This document shows, piece after piece, positions 54,666 through 64,000 of a stretch of 64,000 nt of DNA. The translations under genes and the position numbers were made by a program. Every line of letters starts with the position of its first letter. Within the stretch, counting starts at the first letter, position 1. Location of the stretch: NCBI GenBank assembly GCA_010405405.1, contig MU004230.1, positions 2,625,744 to 2,689,743 of the forward strand, in the 5' to 3' direction. The stretch is from Microthyrium microscopicum. Its lineage: Eukaryota > Ascomycota > Dothideomycetes > Microthyriales > Microthyriaceae. The notes beneath the pieces were generated by a model. That model worked only from the letters and a program-made list of their open reading frames with translations, made no database searches and was not told the origin of the DNA.

Positions 54666-55583
54666 CCGTCCTCAGTATCTTAGGATGATGTCCTCCAGCC
54701 TGGACAATGCAGGTCGTGTGGCGGAATACTTAATGGCATCGAAGTGATCTACCGACCTTTCCCTTCCACCAAATCACAGCCCATCTGAGAAGAAAGATCC
54801 AAGCATGGGCAGAAAACTAATGATGTGACCAGGGACACAAAGGTACATCATTCTTGTATCTACCGGGTAACAAGAGAGAGGGCTGACCAGGACATATCAA
54901 AGTCTAAATGTGCCATGGCCTTTGGGAGATCTTTACATCTACAGATCCCGATCCCAGGAAAAGATCAAAAGAGCACAGATAAAAGTTAATCTGTGTTCTG
55001 AGCATCCCGTGGTCACTTATGTGTAGGGCTCTCAGTGCTAGCTGAATACTGCGATTGGACTAAGCGATGCGGCCATGAAAACACCAGACGGCATCGTAGA
55101 TATGCCCTATCAAGCAGCCTTCTGCAGCGCTCTTGTCCTTTAACAAAAGTCTTCGTTGGTAATGGACTCGACTCTGTGGACCGAATGTTTCCCTCCACAA
55201 GGCAAGCACAAGGTTTCAGGTCGTCCCCTTGGCGTTTCCCAGGTTCATCGCGCGCAGATTCTCTGCAGGCCTTCGAGACGTTAGACAGTAGGTCACCCTG
55301 AAGAAACAATTGCTGCGAGGCGGGAAAGAATGATTTGGCTCAATTAAACTTGGTTTCCTTCTTGTATATGATAATATACAGATCGATTCCCTCAATCCCA
55401 ACGCCACTAAACACACGTGGATAAACTAAAGGATGGATCCATCTCAAGAATCCTTTGCCATTCCGTTTCTATCTTCGAGAACTTCGTAAAACCGGACTTT
55501 GACCTCGCAATCATGAGACTCGATTCACTCTAACAAGGAACACTTCATCGCCTTATGCAAGAGAGATCACCCGCCTTGCAGCT

Positions 55584-57580
55584 ATGGCAAGTCTAATGCC
55601 TACTCCAACACTGGCGCCGGTCACCAACAGTACGATACCGATGTCAGGTCCTATTCCATCTGGTTTCTTTCTCAATCCCTTCCAACGGCACGCAGTACAC
55701 GGTCAGCGGGATCTAACTATCATTGCCGTGGTTATAACGTACCTGATACCAGTTTTCCTGGTTCTCGTCAGGTATATAAGCTCAATCTGATCTACTATAT
55801 GACTCTAACAAAGTGTAGAATATGTCACCCTCGAAGGGTAAGAAAATATGCGCCTCATGACTGGTTTCTCTTTGTATCATTGGTACGTATTCTACCGTCT
55901 CCTGAACTTTATGAAAGATGGGCATATCATTGAAGCGCAGTGACTGACTATGATCTTCTAGTTCTTTGCTTTTTGCACAACTGCCAGCTTGATCGCGTCA
56001 ATAATATTGTCGGTTCGACCTGAGGTTGCCCGAGGTATCAAATTCATTTCTGAACAAGCCTTGAAGGCCAATATAGTTAGTAATATGCAGTTTTATGCAA
56101 CAGCGATGTAAGTCTAGTTCGTATCTATTCGGACGGATCATGTAGTCCTAACAGCGTCAACAGGTTCTTCAGGATGAGCTTGCTTTGCTTTGCCTGGAAG
56201 GAGTTTGCAAATAGAAAAGTCGACAAAAAGCGCATCGTCATATTCATACAAGTAGTTTTAATAGTGTTTCAAGTTGGAGTGATAGCGCAAGGTATTGCCG
56301 CTATGGCGGTATGTATTCCTGGTATTGGAAGGATATTAACCTATGCTGACAGCTCTACTAGACCTCTGTGGCGAGTTGTAAGCCAATTTCATCAGCTTGG
56401 GATATACGGAAGTTCAAGAAAGATTGTGCAACCTACTCGCAAGTTCAAGTCATCAATGCTGGATTGGATGTATGGAAAGACGGCATCATTATGATCGGGT
56501 TCATTCTGTGCTATGCGCGGATTGGCATAAACCGGAGTATGCTTCGTAGGTTATAATCCATTATCATACCGCTATACATTACTAATCGAATTTGTAGCAT
56601 TCAAACTTGCCATTCTTGGGGTTGGCATACTCTCTCTTACTGCTGGACTTGGAAGAGTATCATTTCTAGACGTTCACAAGGCGGAGATCTTTCCACCTGT
56701 CCGCCGCTTAGTTGCCCAACTTCTCGAAGCTCTTGAGATGAACCTGGGCATCGCAACAGCCGCTCTCCTTACCATCTGCACCGGCACCTATCGCAAACCT
56801 CATACTGGCGACGAATTCGAAATGGACCCCAATTGGCGAGGAGACGACTTCAAGAAGTGGGAGGACATTCCCGACCTCGTTTTCAAAACAGACCCTTCAA
56901 TCGATATCAACACGCCCATCAAACGCGCCGGCAAGGTCGATCCTGTACAAGGCGCTATGCCCGTCTGGGATGATATTCCCGATCTCGAATTCAAAACTGG
57001 CGACAGCATCAACGACTCCTCCAAACCATCCTCCCACGCTCCCTACCCTGCGGTCCAATCATTCCAAACAGCCGAGCGAATCTCAATCCCCATCTTTCCT
57101 CAACCACCTCAACAAGCCTTCATCCGCCCCGACACTCCCCCCGAAGGCATCGCCGGTCCCTCAGTCCTCCAACCCCGCCGACCATCCATCCCACCGCCAT
57201 TAAACTTCTCCCACCCATCACGCACACCCTCCACAACTCGAGCGCGCGGGCCTATCCCACCCATGCCATCTTTCAACAACGAAATACTAGCTGAAACGCC
57301 CATAACACCCCACTATCCACGCACAAAATCGTATCCTGTATCTTTCAGTACTTCGCCATCGCTCTCGCCAGGGCCATTCAGTGACTACTCAGAAGGAGAG
57401 GCTGATATGGCCATGATGCAAAGAGCAGCGCTGGTACGGATAGCGGATGCGAGAAGGGAGAGCACGAGTGTTAGTGCGGCGTCCCCTGCGGCGAGTTTAG
57501 GTGGTAATTCGATATGGGGAATCGCGGAGGCGTTGGAGGGGAGTCCACCGGCGACGCCGCAAAGAAAGGCTGGTCGTTAG
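55584..57580 (+). CDS. Fungal rhodopsin-fold seven-helix membrane protein
   Basis: Integral membrane protein of the large fungal family with a rhodopsin-like domain (relatives of Pth11-type receptors, but without a CFEM domain). Six exons (55584-55771, 55819-55882, 55962-56107, 56164-56308, 56362-56545, 56598-57580) sum to 569 residues. Helices: LTIIAVVITYLIPVFLVLVR, WFLFVSLFFAFCTTASLIAS, FFRMSLLCFAWKEF, IVIFIQVVLIVFQVGVIAQG, DGIIMIGFILCYARIGINRS, KLAILGVGILSLTAGLGRVS and NLGIATAALLTICTGTYR. The YAPHDWF element and the CKPISSAWDI element before helix five are family hallmarks. The C-terminal 300 residues are a Ser/Pro-rich cytoplasmic tail with a duplicated W.DIPDL.FKT motif. Ligand unknown. 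Confidence 0.85.
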
Positions 57581-58085
57581 GACCTTTGTAATATTATCTT
57601 GATCAGATATAGCTGTACAATAATAAGTTCAGGCCAAAGATAAGTCCATGTTCCCTCAAAGATTTGTGAAGTATTGGTTTGATTGTCATTATGGCATCTA
57701 GTGCGGCCTATGAAAGCTGGCTGGACAAAAGTAGATAGATTCAAAAGTAAGATCTTTTTCGATTGGCTGGTAGCTGCCTCCAGTGCTTTCTTATTGTCCT
57801 CATGTCCTGCCTCTCTAGCCTGAGGAGAATTATCCAGTAGGACCCCAAAGCGGAGCCAAAGGTTAAGTGTAGTTGGAAAGATGAGACTCTGCGTAGCTTA
57901 CTTAGTGCGGCGCAGCAACTTGGACATTCTACCTGGGTAGCATCGCGGCCAAGCAAAACTACTAAAGGTTGTAAATGAGCAGACATCCCTCTGCTATCCA
58001 AATCCCCCACTGAAAGCTTCAACAATATACATCGAAAGTCCTCTACATACTTGCACAATGACTTCTTTAATGCTCTTCTGCATCG
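57581..58085. other. Intergenic stretch
   Basis: About 0.5 kb. A minus frame at 57741-58058 has no support. Nothing else seen. Confidence 0.45.
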
Positions 58086-58694
58086 ATGAGGAGGCTAAAG
58101 CCGTGGGTTAAATCGTCCTCTCGTCTCGTAGCAACTTTCCATACTAACCTCATAGAGTTCGTCCCTACAGTCCTAACCACCAAAATATCAGTGAAATCTC
58201 CAGCTCCAATCTACTCTCTAGTGCAATCCAACGCACGACCAACCCACAAAGAGGAATTCAAACAAGAAACGGACCCGATCGAGCCCTTCGAAACCGATTT
58301 CATGGGCTCCTCAGTCCAAGACTGTCGTGACTGGACACTTGAGAACCAGAAAGCCGTCAACTTCCTCATGACAGATCTAATTGCCATCGTGGACGCTTGA
58401 AGCGCCAAGGACAAGACTATCCTTTTGTCATGGTATAGTCGTGATACTGCTCTCGGACCGGACTATGAAGATGATGAGTTTGACGCGCTTCCAACAGAAA
58501 TGAATGTCTGGTACGACTATAGAATTGATTGTAGGCAGTCGGAGGAGGCTACTGTGAGCTTGGTGATGCAGGAACCGTATGAGACGTTGTATCCTACTTA
58601 TTTTGGGCGGAGGGAGGCACTTACTGATGATAATGGCGTTTTTGATGTGGATAGAGCACATCGTTTCTTGCTCGGGGAAACTGCTGATAACTAG
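58086..58694 (+). pseudogene. Unknown protein frame interrupted by a TGA
   Basis: Two open frames lie in the same phase: 58086-58400 (104 residues, MRRLKPWVKSSSRLVATFHT ... MTDLIAIVDA) and 58401-58694 (SAKDKTILLSWYSRDTALGP ... AHRFLLGETADN). They are separated only by the TGA at 58398-58400. The second part has no ATG near its start and reads like the direct continuation of the first: acidic, with EMNVWYDYRIDCRQSEEATV and PYETLYPTYFGRREALTDDN. No splice pair that would remove the stop was found. It is most likely a recently inactivated gene of an unknown fungal family, or a truncated protein. Confidence 0.45.
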
Positions 58695-59197
58695 AAAAGT
58701 TGAGTTTGAGGGTTCGATGTAATGAATAAGAGTCTATGGGACTTGGAATGGAAGGCCTGAGAGAGTTTATGAAATTGATTTCATGTTTGGTCATCAAAGT
58801 AGAGGAATTGTCTTCTGGTCCATGTCGTAAGGAGGCAGCGCACCAGGATAGAATTTACAGTCTCCATTATTTCAAAGACCTGGGAACTAAGAGACAGCCG
58901 GACGCATCGTTCCGGGCCGGCTCTCGACTATATATGGATCGGATCCACATACAAATTTGGTGGAGAAATATATTGAGTTGAAGATGTATGAAGTTGAATC
59001 AATGCGCGTGCAATCCAAATGTTGTTAGAAGGCTTGGAATTTATTCCTAATTAGTGCGCTTCTACACTTGCGAATGAAGATACAGAAGGTTTCACCGATC
59101 TCGTGGGTGCTAGGATGAATGCTTTACTTTTAAAGCACTGGAGGGGAATCCCTGGACTAATACAACCAACGGTTTCTCCAAGCTCAGGATCAAGGGA
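58695..59197. other. Intergenic stretch
   Basis: About 0.5 kb. A short plus-strand frame at 58736-58981 is not protein-like. Nothing else seen. Confidence 0.45.
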
Positions 59198-59800
59198 TTA
59201 GCCGACGACAAGGTGAATGGTGGGGACGTTGAGCAAAAGTCGATCAAAGGCAGCACATTCGACAATGAAAGGGTCATTGGGTGTAAACTTCCTTCTTATT
59301 TTGTGTGCCTCGAATATTGTCGGTTGCCAGCTGGCGGTTCGCTTCTGCTCGAATAATTGCTGCAAACTACTGATTTCCTGCAGTATACAGTAGTTCCGCA
59401 CACTATCAGGTCGCCCCACGGTTAGGATGGTGTATATTGACAAGCTCATCCTTCAGTAATACTCTATTACTGTAGAGAGTGGCCAGCAAACTGGAGAATA
59501 TGCAGGGGGTCCTTGTCCCTCGTGGTTGAAAATGGCCAACGCATCAACGAGTTGACGGCTGGTGCAGATGCACGAAAGAGCCTGAGGGCCGCATTCTTGT
59601 CCTGGGAATTGCAGCTTGGTGGAATTGGGGAGATTGCGTTTTCCAATTGACGCTTTCAAGAAATCTATTTTGTCTTTGAAGGTCGAATTGATATTGAATT
59701 GAATCAAGCGTTCAAATTTCAATCGCTTCAACCCCCGACGGCAGTGGCATCCAGGATCAGCTTCCGTCCACGGCAGCAAACAAGAAGCCGGGATTGGCAT
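59198..59800 (-). pseudogene. Unknown protein frame interrupted by a TGA
   Basis: An ATG frame from 59800 (MPIPASCLLPWTEADPGCHC) reads to a TGA at 59453-59455 and then continues in the same phase for another 84 codons (RMSLSIYTILTVGRPDSVRN ... LLLNVPTIHLVVG) to a stop at 59198. Both parts look protein-like: LKRLKFERLIQFNINSTFKD in the first and RKFTPNDPFIVECAAFDRLL in the second. No splice sites explain the stop. No family recognised. It is likely a decayed gene of this genome. Confidence 0.35.
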
Positions 59801-60765
59801 CGTTATTGCAAGTAGTTCCTGACAACCTGCGACTTTTCCAGTTGAATGGGGCAAGGCGCGAATCTAAAAGAGTCGGTCAAGTTTGGCAGGAGAAATACAG
59901 GTAGAGTAAGTAGAGGACTCAGGTACCCCAAGTTTCGTTTCCAACAAACCCTGGTTCATCGCATCCTACTCTGTCTCTTCAACAACACAAACATCGACAA
60001 CAATGCTCAAAATTTCATCCTCACCAAACCGCCTTCTTCGCCAACTGAGCATGCAGCATCGCTGATGCACTCGAAACTTCCCTGGTGAGTCATCATCTCT
60101 GCCCAACTCTCTTTGCACGACACACTGGGCCCATTGCCTGCGAGGCTGTACGCGTCGCAAAGCACTGCAGCGCCAATTGCTGCACCACGGCTGGTTGAAA
60201 ACGGCAAACAAAATACCTCGTACACAGCTGTGCAGGTAATGGGTCGGTTCGCCAGGTTTTAAACTGGGCAAAGTCCTGATATTGCTGAAGAAAAAGGCAT
60301 TGGGTGCTGGGAGCTCTAGTAAACCAACCTCTTGAATTTGCTAGCAAGCTCTCAGCTTGGCCAGCCAGTGGCAGTCGGTCGTCCTTGCCCCTTCCAGCCA
60401 CCCACTCTCCCAAAGCTCCCCAGCTCTCCCCAGCAAGCTTCCTTTCCTTCAATAACCGTCCATCTTGATACTAGAAACCATACTATTATCATGCTCTGTG
60501 TGCTCTGTCGCTTCTGCCCGCCATCTCCATTACCGCGCTTACTACTACTCTTCTGCCCTGACATGGCCCAGAGCTAACATTATTGTGTCCCAGGCCCTTT
60601 GTTTCTCTTTCCACGAGGCCATTGACTCTTTTGTGGTACATTCTCCAACCGTGTTACCGCGACAAGAGCACTACTTCTTCCTTCACATCTGTCGCACAGC
60701 ACACTACTCTGGCTACACTTCCATTGTCGGTTTTGGCCTTGCGCCTAATACCATTGCATCAGTAG
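59801..60765. other. Upstream region of the large coiled-coil gene, probably with a leader exon
   Basis: About 1 kb, pyrimidine-rich from 60370 to 60760, typical of a fungal promoter and 5' leader. A strong donor-like GGTGAGTC lies near 60085 and an acceptor-like CATCAGTAG ends at 60765, directly before the open frame of the next gene. The true first exon of that gene probably lies here but could not be fixed. Confidence 0.4.
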
Positions 60766-63333
60766 CCAACATTGACGGAACCTCCCAATCCCCGGAGCCG
60801 TCCTCCTGCAGGCACGCTGTGGACTCCAACTCTTCCTGCTTCTAACGACGATCACGACGATACGACTTTTGAACCTTATTCTACATCATTACAGCAACGT
60901 CTATATTCTGAGCCTTTGCTGGGTCCAAAGCTGTATTCTCGTCCATCAAGCTCCTCTGGGAGCAGTCACACACTTCGACGAACTCCTAATTTCGACCAAC
61001 AATCACGAACCCGGTCTACTTCTGTTACCTCAAGTCACCGGGCAACCCCTAGACCAGTAGATCAACAGGCACCAGGGCCACCCCGTCCCCAAGTCCGCTT
61101 TGTCGAACCGCTTGTACAAGTCAGAACACGGTCCTCTTCCACATCTGCACTTCCAGACTACTCTACAGTAGCTCGGCATCCAGCAACTCGAATATCTCGT
61201 AGAACAGCTTCCGCCATACTATCCGCGCTGGAGTCTCTCCGGGCTCCGTTTCCCTTCACCCCGGATCTGGTGGAGGAGAACGCAGAAATGTCGGACCTTG
61301 CTCCGGGCGTGGGCCCATCGAGTAGTGGACGCGCGACTAATGGCGGCGCAAGACCCCAAGGTGCTGTTCCAGTCTCTCAGGGCCAACAGGCGAAACTCAC
61401 TACTCCAACGGACATTATGCGCCGGCGGCGTGAGCGCGAGGAAGCAAAACAGCAAGCAGAAGCTGCTGCTCAGGGACAAACTACGCCTACGCCAGAACAG
61501 TCATCACAGCGCCTGCCAGAACGATTACGCACAGATGAGAGACCGGATATACCTATCGGACAACCGCGAACTCAGCAACCTCATCGCAGAGCTACTAGCG
61601 AAGCTACCCCAGGTCAAGGGCCTCCGTCATATGCGCCCACTGGTCAGCCTTCAGCATCTGCTTCCGGTGCTGGAGGTTCGTTCAACCCTCGGACCGGCCA
61701 ACCTACTTCACAATCGCAAGACCCTTCGATACCAGGCCGACCACGGGCCAACACTCAGGGATCTGGCCAATCTCGACCCGTTCCTCCCTCCAGTCAACAG
61801 CCAGGTACACAACGGTATTCTTCTCAGCAGCAAAACCCGTCCGCTAGTGGCCAACCTCAACCTCGTGTCTCTGCACAGTCTGGGCCTAGCGTACAGCGCC
61901 CTTCGGCACCAACTAGCTCTGCAGGTTCCATGCAACCCGCGATTTCAAACTTCCCTCATGCATTTGAACGATGGGAGACCCTTTCGTCACACTGGGAAGG
62001 TCTAACATCGTATTGGATTAGGCGATTAGAGCAAAATACCGAGGAGCTTCGACGCGAACCTCTTTTGCAACAGCTTTCACGGCAAGTTACGGATCTTTCA
62101 GCAGCTGGAGCAAATCTATTCCACGGCGTAGTTGAATTGCAAAAGCTTCGTGCTTCATCGGAGCGTAAGTTCCAACGATGGTTTTACGAAACTAGAAAAG
62201 AGACGGAACGACAACAAGAGGTTGCTGCTCAGTACGAACAAGCACTAGTTGGCGAACGACGAGCTCATGCCGCTGACCTGAGTCTCTTGCAAGGCGAAAT
62301 TGACTCGTCACATTCAACTATTGGAAGACTTGAAAAACAGCTTTCAGAAATGCAGCGCGAGCAACATATATCCAAAGAGGAGGCGCGTCGTGCGTGGGAA
62401 GAGCTAGGTCGTCGTGAACAAGAAGCTCGAGATCAAGTCACTGCATTAAGAGAAGGGCAACCTATTCTAGTCGGTGGTATTCAAGTGTTCCCAACAGCTC
62501 ATCAAACATCTGGCCGCCAACAGAGCATGTCTGGTGCCGCACCGGGAGGCTCTGGTCGTCCAACAACCCGAGATGGTTCCGGTGCTCCGCCAGCAATGTC
62601 TGGCGTACCGGAAGGTGCATATGGGCAACCAATTCTTCAAGGCTCTCCAACACATACTGATCCATTCACGGAGCATGGCGGTATGCCACGTACCCAGCCA
62701 TCAGCCACCAACGGGATGCATACTTCAGCACCCGAAGCTTTTGCCTCGCCTTCAGGAGGAGCAGGGTTCTACCAACAACCCACTTCTTACCTCCATGGTG
62801 CGCCAGGCCACAGAGTGACAGCACCGGGTACTGAAGAAACCTTTTCCTCAGATCACGACGAAGACGATTATGAATACGACGAACACGGTCGCCCTCGAAC
62901 CGACGTCCACGGAAATCCAATTGTCTGGCGCCGCGGCCACCCAATCCTCGCTGATGACGACGATGAGGATACTGCAGACGACATTGAGCACGAGCGAGCA
63001 ATGCGCGCCAAATACGGCCCAAACACCTCCACAGCCGTCTCCTATCCACAAGTACCAGCACCCACTTCCGCTCGCATCAACCCAGTTTCCGCGCCTACTA
63101 CAGCGGGTGCCGTTAGTGTTGGGCCAAGTCACCTGCACCCCGCAACTGCTGGTGGAGCAGGCTTTGGCGCGCCCGTTGACTATGAAGGCGAAGGCTATGA
63201 GGACTCTGACTTCGACGTCAACCAATATCCATCGCGCCTAAGCATAGTGGACGAGGTTGATGAGGAGGCGAGTCGAGCAAGTGAGATTAGCGGTCGTAGT
63301 GGACGGCATACACCGCGTCAACCACCATTCTAG
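60766..63333 (+). CDS. Large disordered protein with central coiled coil, conserved in fungi, function unknown
   Basis: Open frame of about 855 codons to a TAG at 63331-63333. The first in-frame ATG is inside (MSDLAPGVGPSSSGRATNGG, near 61288), but the sequence before it is clearly protein-like (SRRTASAILSALESLRAPFP then FTPDLVEENAEMSDL). A splice acceptor TAG at 60763-60765 therefore suggests an upstream first exon. Layout: Ser/Arg-rich N-terminus, a Gln/Pro/Ser-rich region, then a conserved core with FERWETLSSHWEGLTSYWIR and a coiled coil (about residues 405-565, including KFQRWFYETRKETERQQEVA). A Gly/Pro-rich and then acidic region follows (DHDEDDYEYDEHGRPRTDVH), with a Ser/Arg C-terminus. 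No enzymatic domain. I believe homologues exist across filamentous ascomycetes. Confidence 0.75.
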   Translation, partial: PTLTEPPNPRSRPPAGTLWTPTLPASNDDHDDTTFEPYSTSLQQRLYSEPLLGPKLYSRPSSSSGSSHTLRRTPNFDQQSRTRSTSVTSSHRATPRPVDQQAPGPPRPQVRFVEPLVQVRTRSSSTSALPDYSTVARHPATRISRRTASAILSALESLRAPFPFTPDLVEENAEMSDLAPGVGPSSSGRATNGGARPQGAVPVSQGQQAKLTTPTDIMRRRREREEAKQQAEAAAQGQTTPTPEQSSQRLPERLRTDERPDIPIGQPRTQQPHRRATSEATPGQGPPSYAPTGQPSASASGAGGSFNPRTGQPTSQSQDPSIPGRPRANTQGSGQSRPVPPSSQQPGTQRYSSQQQNPSASGQPQPRVSAQSGPSVQRPSAPTSSAGSMQPAISNFPHAFERWETLSSHWEGLTSYWIRRLEQNTEELRREPLLQQLSRQVTDLSAAGANLFHGVVELQKLRASSERKFQRWFYETRKETERQQEVAAQYEQALVGERRAHAADLSLLQGEIDSSHSTIGRLEKQLSEMQREQHISKEEARRAWEELGRREQEARDQVTALREGQPILVGGIQVFPTAHQTSGRQQSMSGAAPGGSGRPTTRDGSGAPPAMSGVPEGAYGQPILQGSPTHTDPFTEHGGMPRTQPSATNGMHTSAPEAFASPSGGAGFYQQPTSYLHGAPGHRVTAPGTEETFSSDHDEDDYEYDEHGRPRTDVHGNPIVWRRGHPILADDDDEDTADDIEHERAMRAKYGPNTSTAVSYPQVPAPTSARINPVSAPTTAGAVSVGPSHLHPATAGGAGFGAPVDYEGEGYEDSDFDVNQYPSRLSIVDEVDEEASRASEISGRSGRHTPRQPPF

Positions 63334-64000
63334 CAGGATTATTGTACGGGCTGATTAATCTGTGGCATCATCATCACATTCCAACGCACTACATCCAATC
63401 CACTTAGTCTCCGTCACGCCTTTCTCCTTTGGCCTTCTACATGCATATATGCATTTGCTGGATGCATTCTGTTCATTAATTGCATTATTTCTTTGGCTTT
63501 TGGTCTGCTTTTCCGTTGCAGCTCTTGCCGGATACCCCCTTTGTTGTTTTGTTTTGGATTCTTCTTCATTCCTGCTTTGTTGATTTATACATAGCATTGA
63601 AAGTCCTGTTCTCATGTTATTTCTATATATACAGTTCAATTATATCATCAGCCAGCATATAGCTTGGTTTGTTCCGGTTTTTCTTATCATCCATTCTTCT
63701 ATCAGTAGTTGTCCACTGTCGATAAGGAATATTTGCTTCTGTTTAGATTTCTTACTACCAAGCTTCTTTACATGTATGAGTATTGTTAATATGGTACGGT
63801 GTAAAAAGTTCTGAGCTAGAGTTTTGCTATGAGAAGCATTTTGATGGCTGCATGGTATGGATTGGGCGGCGGAAGCGTTTGCTTCTTGGTTTTGGGCTGG
63901 ATATATAGGAGGATAATAGAATAATATTACTAGATCACGACGGAGAAGTGCGCCAGTTGTCAGCATGTTCGATGTGCTGGAGTTTAGACTGCGATAGACA
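63334..64000. other. 3' flank and AT-rich sequence at the right edge
   Basis: About 0.67 kb, T-rich on the plus strand, with only weak frames (for example 63640-63966 minus). Probably the 3' untranslated region of the preceding gene and intergenic sequence. Confidence 0.45.

Larger units (their letters stand above)
54211..55583. other. Intergenic stretch of 1.4 kb
   Basis: It contains the 3' flank of the fructosamine kinase gene with a partial duplication at 54228-54262, a protein-like minus frame at 54351-54665 and otherwise weak frames. No RNA gene or transposon seen. Confidence 0.45.

Noticed and set aside
61298-62005. Plus-strand frame of 235 codons inside the large coiled-coil gene
   Set aside because: It is out of frame with the long coding frame and is a shadow of its Gln/Pro-rich region.

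Overview
This is a filamentous ascomycete (Pezizomycotina) nuclear contig. Genes are compact and mostly carry short introns (about 45-120 nt, GT..AG). Ordinary eukaryotic single-copy genes alternate on both strands. The decisive landmark is the mating-type (MAT) locus: an alpha-box MAT1-1-1 gene at 15.5-16.6 kb, flanked by APN2, COX13, APC5 and CIA30 on the right and by an SMP/PH-type membrane protein (Nvj2-like) on the left. APN2-COX13-APC5 is the classic Pezizomycotina MAT flank. The added CIA30 and PH-domain neighbours are what I recall from Dothideomycetes such as Botryosphaeriaceae, so a dothideomycete is my best guess (inference). Only the MAT1-1 idiomorph is visible; I found no MAT1-2 HMG-box gene, which suggests a heterothallic MAT1-1 strain.

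Layout. 0-14.3 kb: a truncated unknown gene at the left edge, a long gene-poor gap, then CSN2 (COP9 signalosome), a Rho3-type GTPase, a divergent ribosomal protein pair (RPL21/RPS9) and the Nvj2-like lipid-transfer protein. 14.3-19.9 kb: the mating-type region with MAT1-1-1, a second five-exon gene of unknown family (about 385 aa) and small open frames that may be idiomorph genes or remnants. 19.9-32.2 kb: APN2, COX13, APC5, CIA30, a Rim2-type mitochondrial carrier, SNX3, a DUF7704-like membrane protein and a SUR7-type protein. 33.9-38.2 kb: RAV2/Rogdi, MET1 (siroheme synthesis) and YAE1.

38.2-64 kb is more accessory. It holds an orphan membrane-anchored Pro/FG-rich gene with two almost identical introns and an in-frame stop, a 138-bp tandem repeat, SNU23, a secreted rhamnogalacturonan lyase (PL4), a small secreted protein, an RRT8-like protein, PTC7, PRP4, a fructosamine-kinase relative, a fungal rhodopsin-fold membrane protein, two frames interrupted by stops (likely pseudogenes) and a large coiled-coil protein.

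Functionally the window is mostly housekeeping: ribosome, splicing, mitochondria, endosomal sorting and the anaphase-promoting complex. These genes surround the sex-determining locus. The secreted lyase and small secreted protein fit a plant-associated or saprotrophic lifestyle (inference). I saw no retroelement, DNA transposon, tRNA, rRNA or CRISPR array. Intron positions were worked out by hand from splice signals and reading-frame continuity. Several models were checked by exon lengths summing to a multiple of three.
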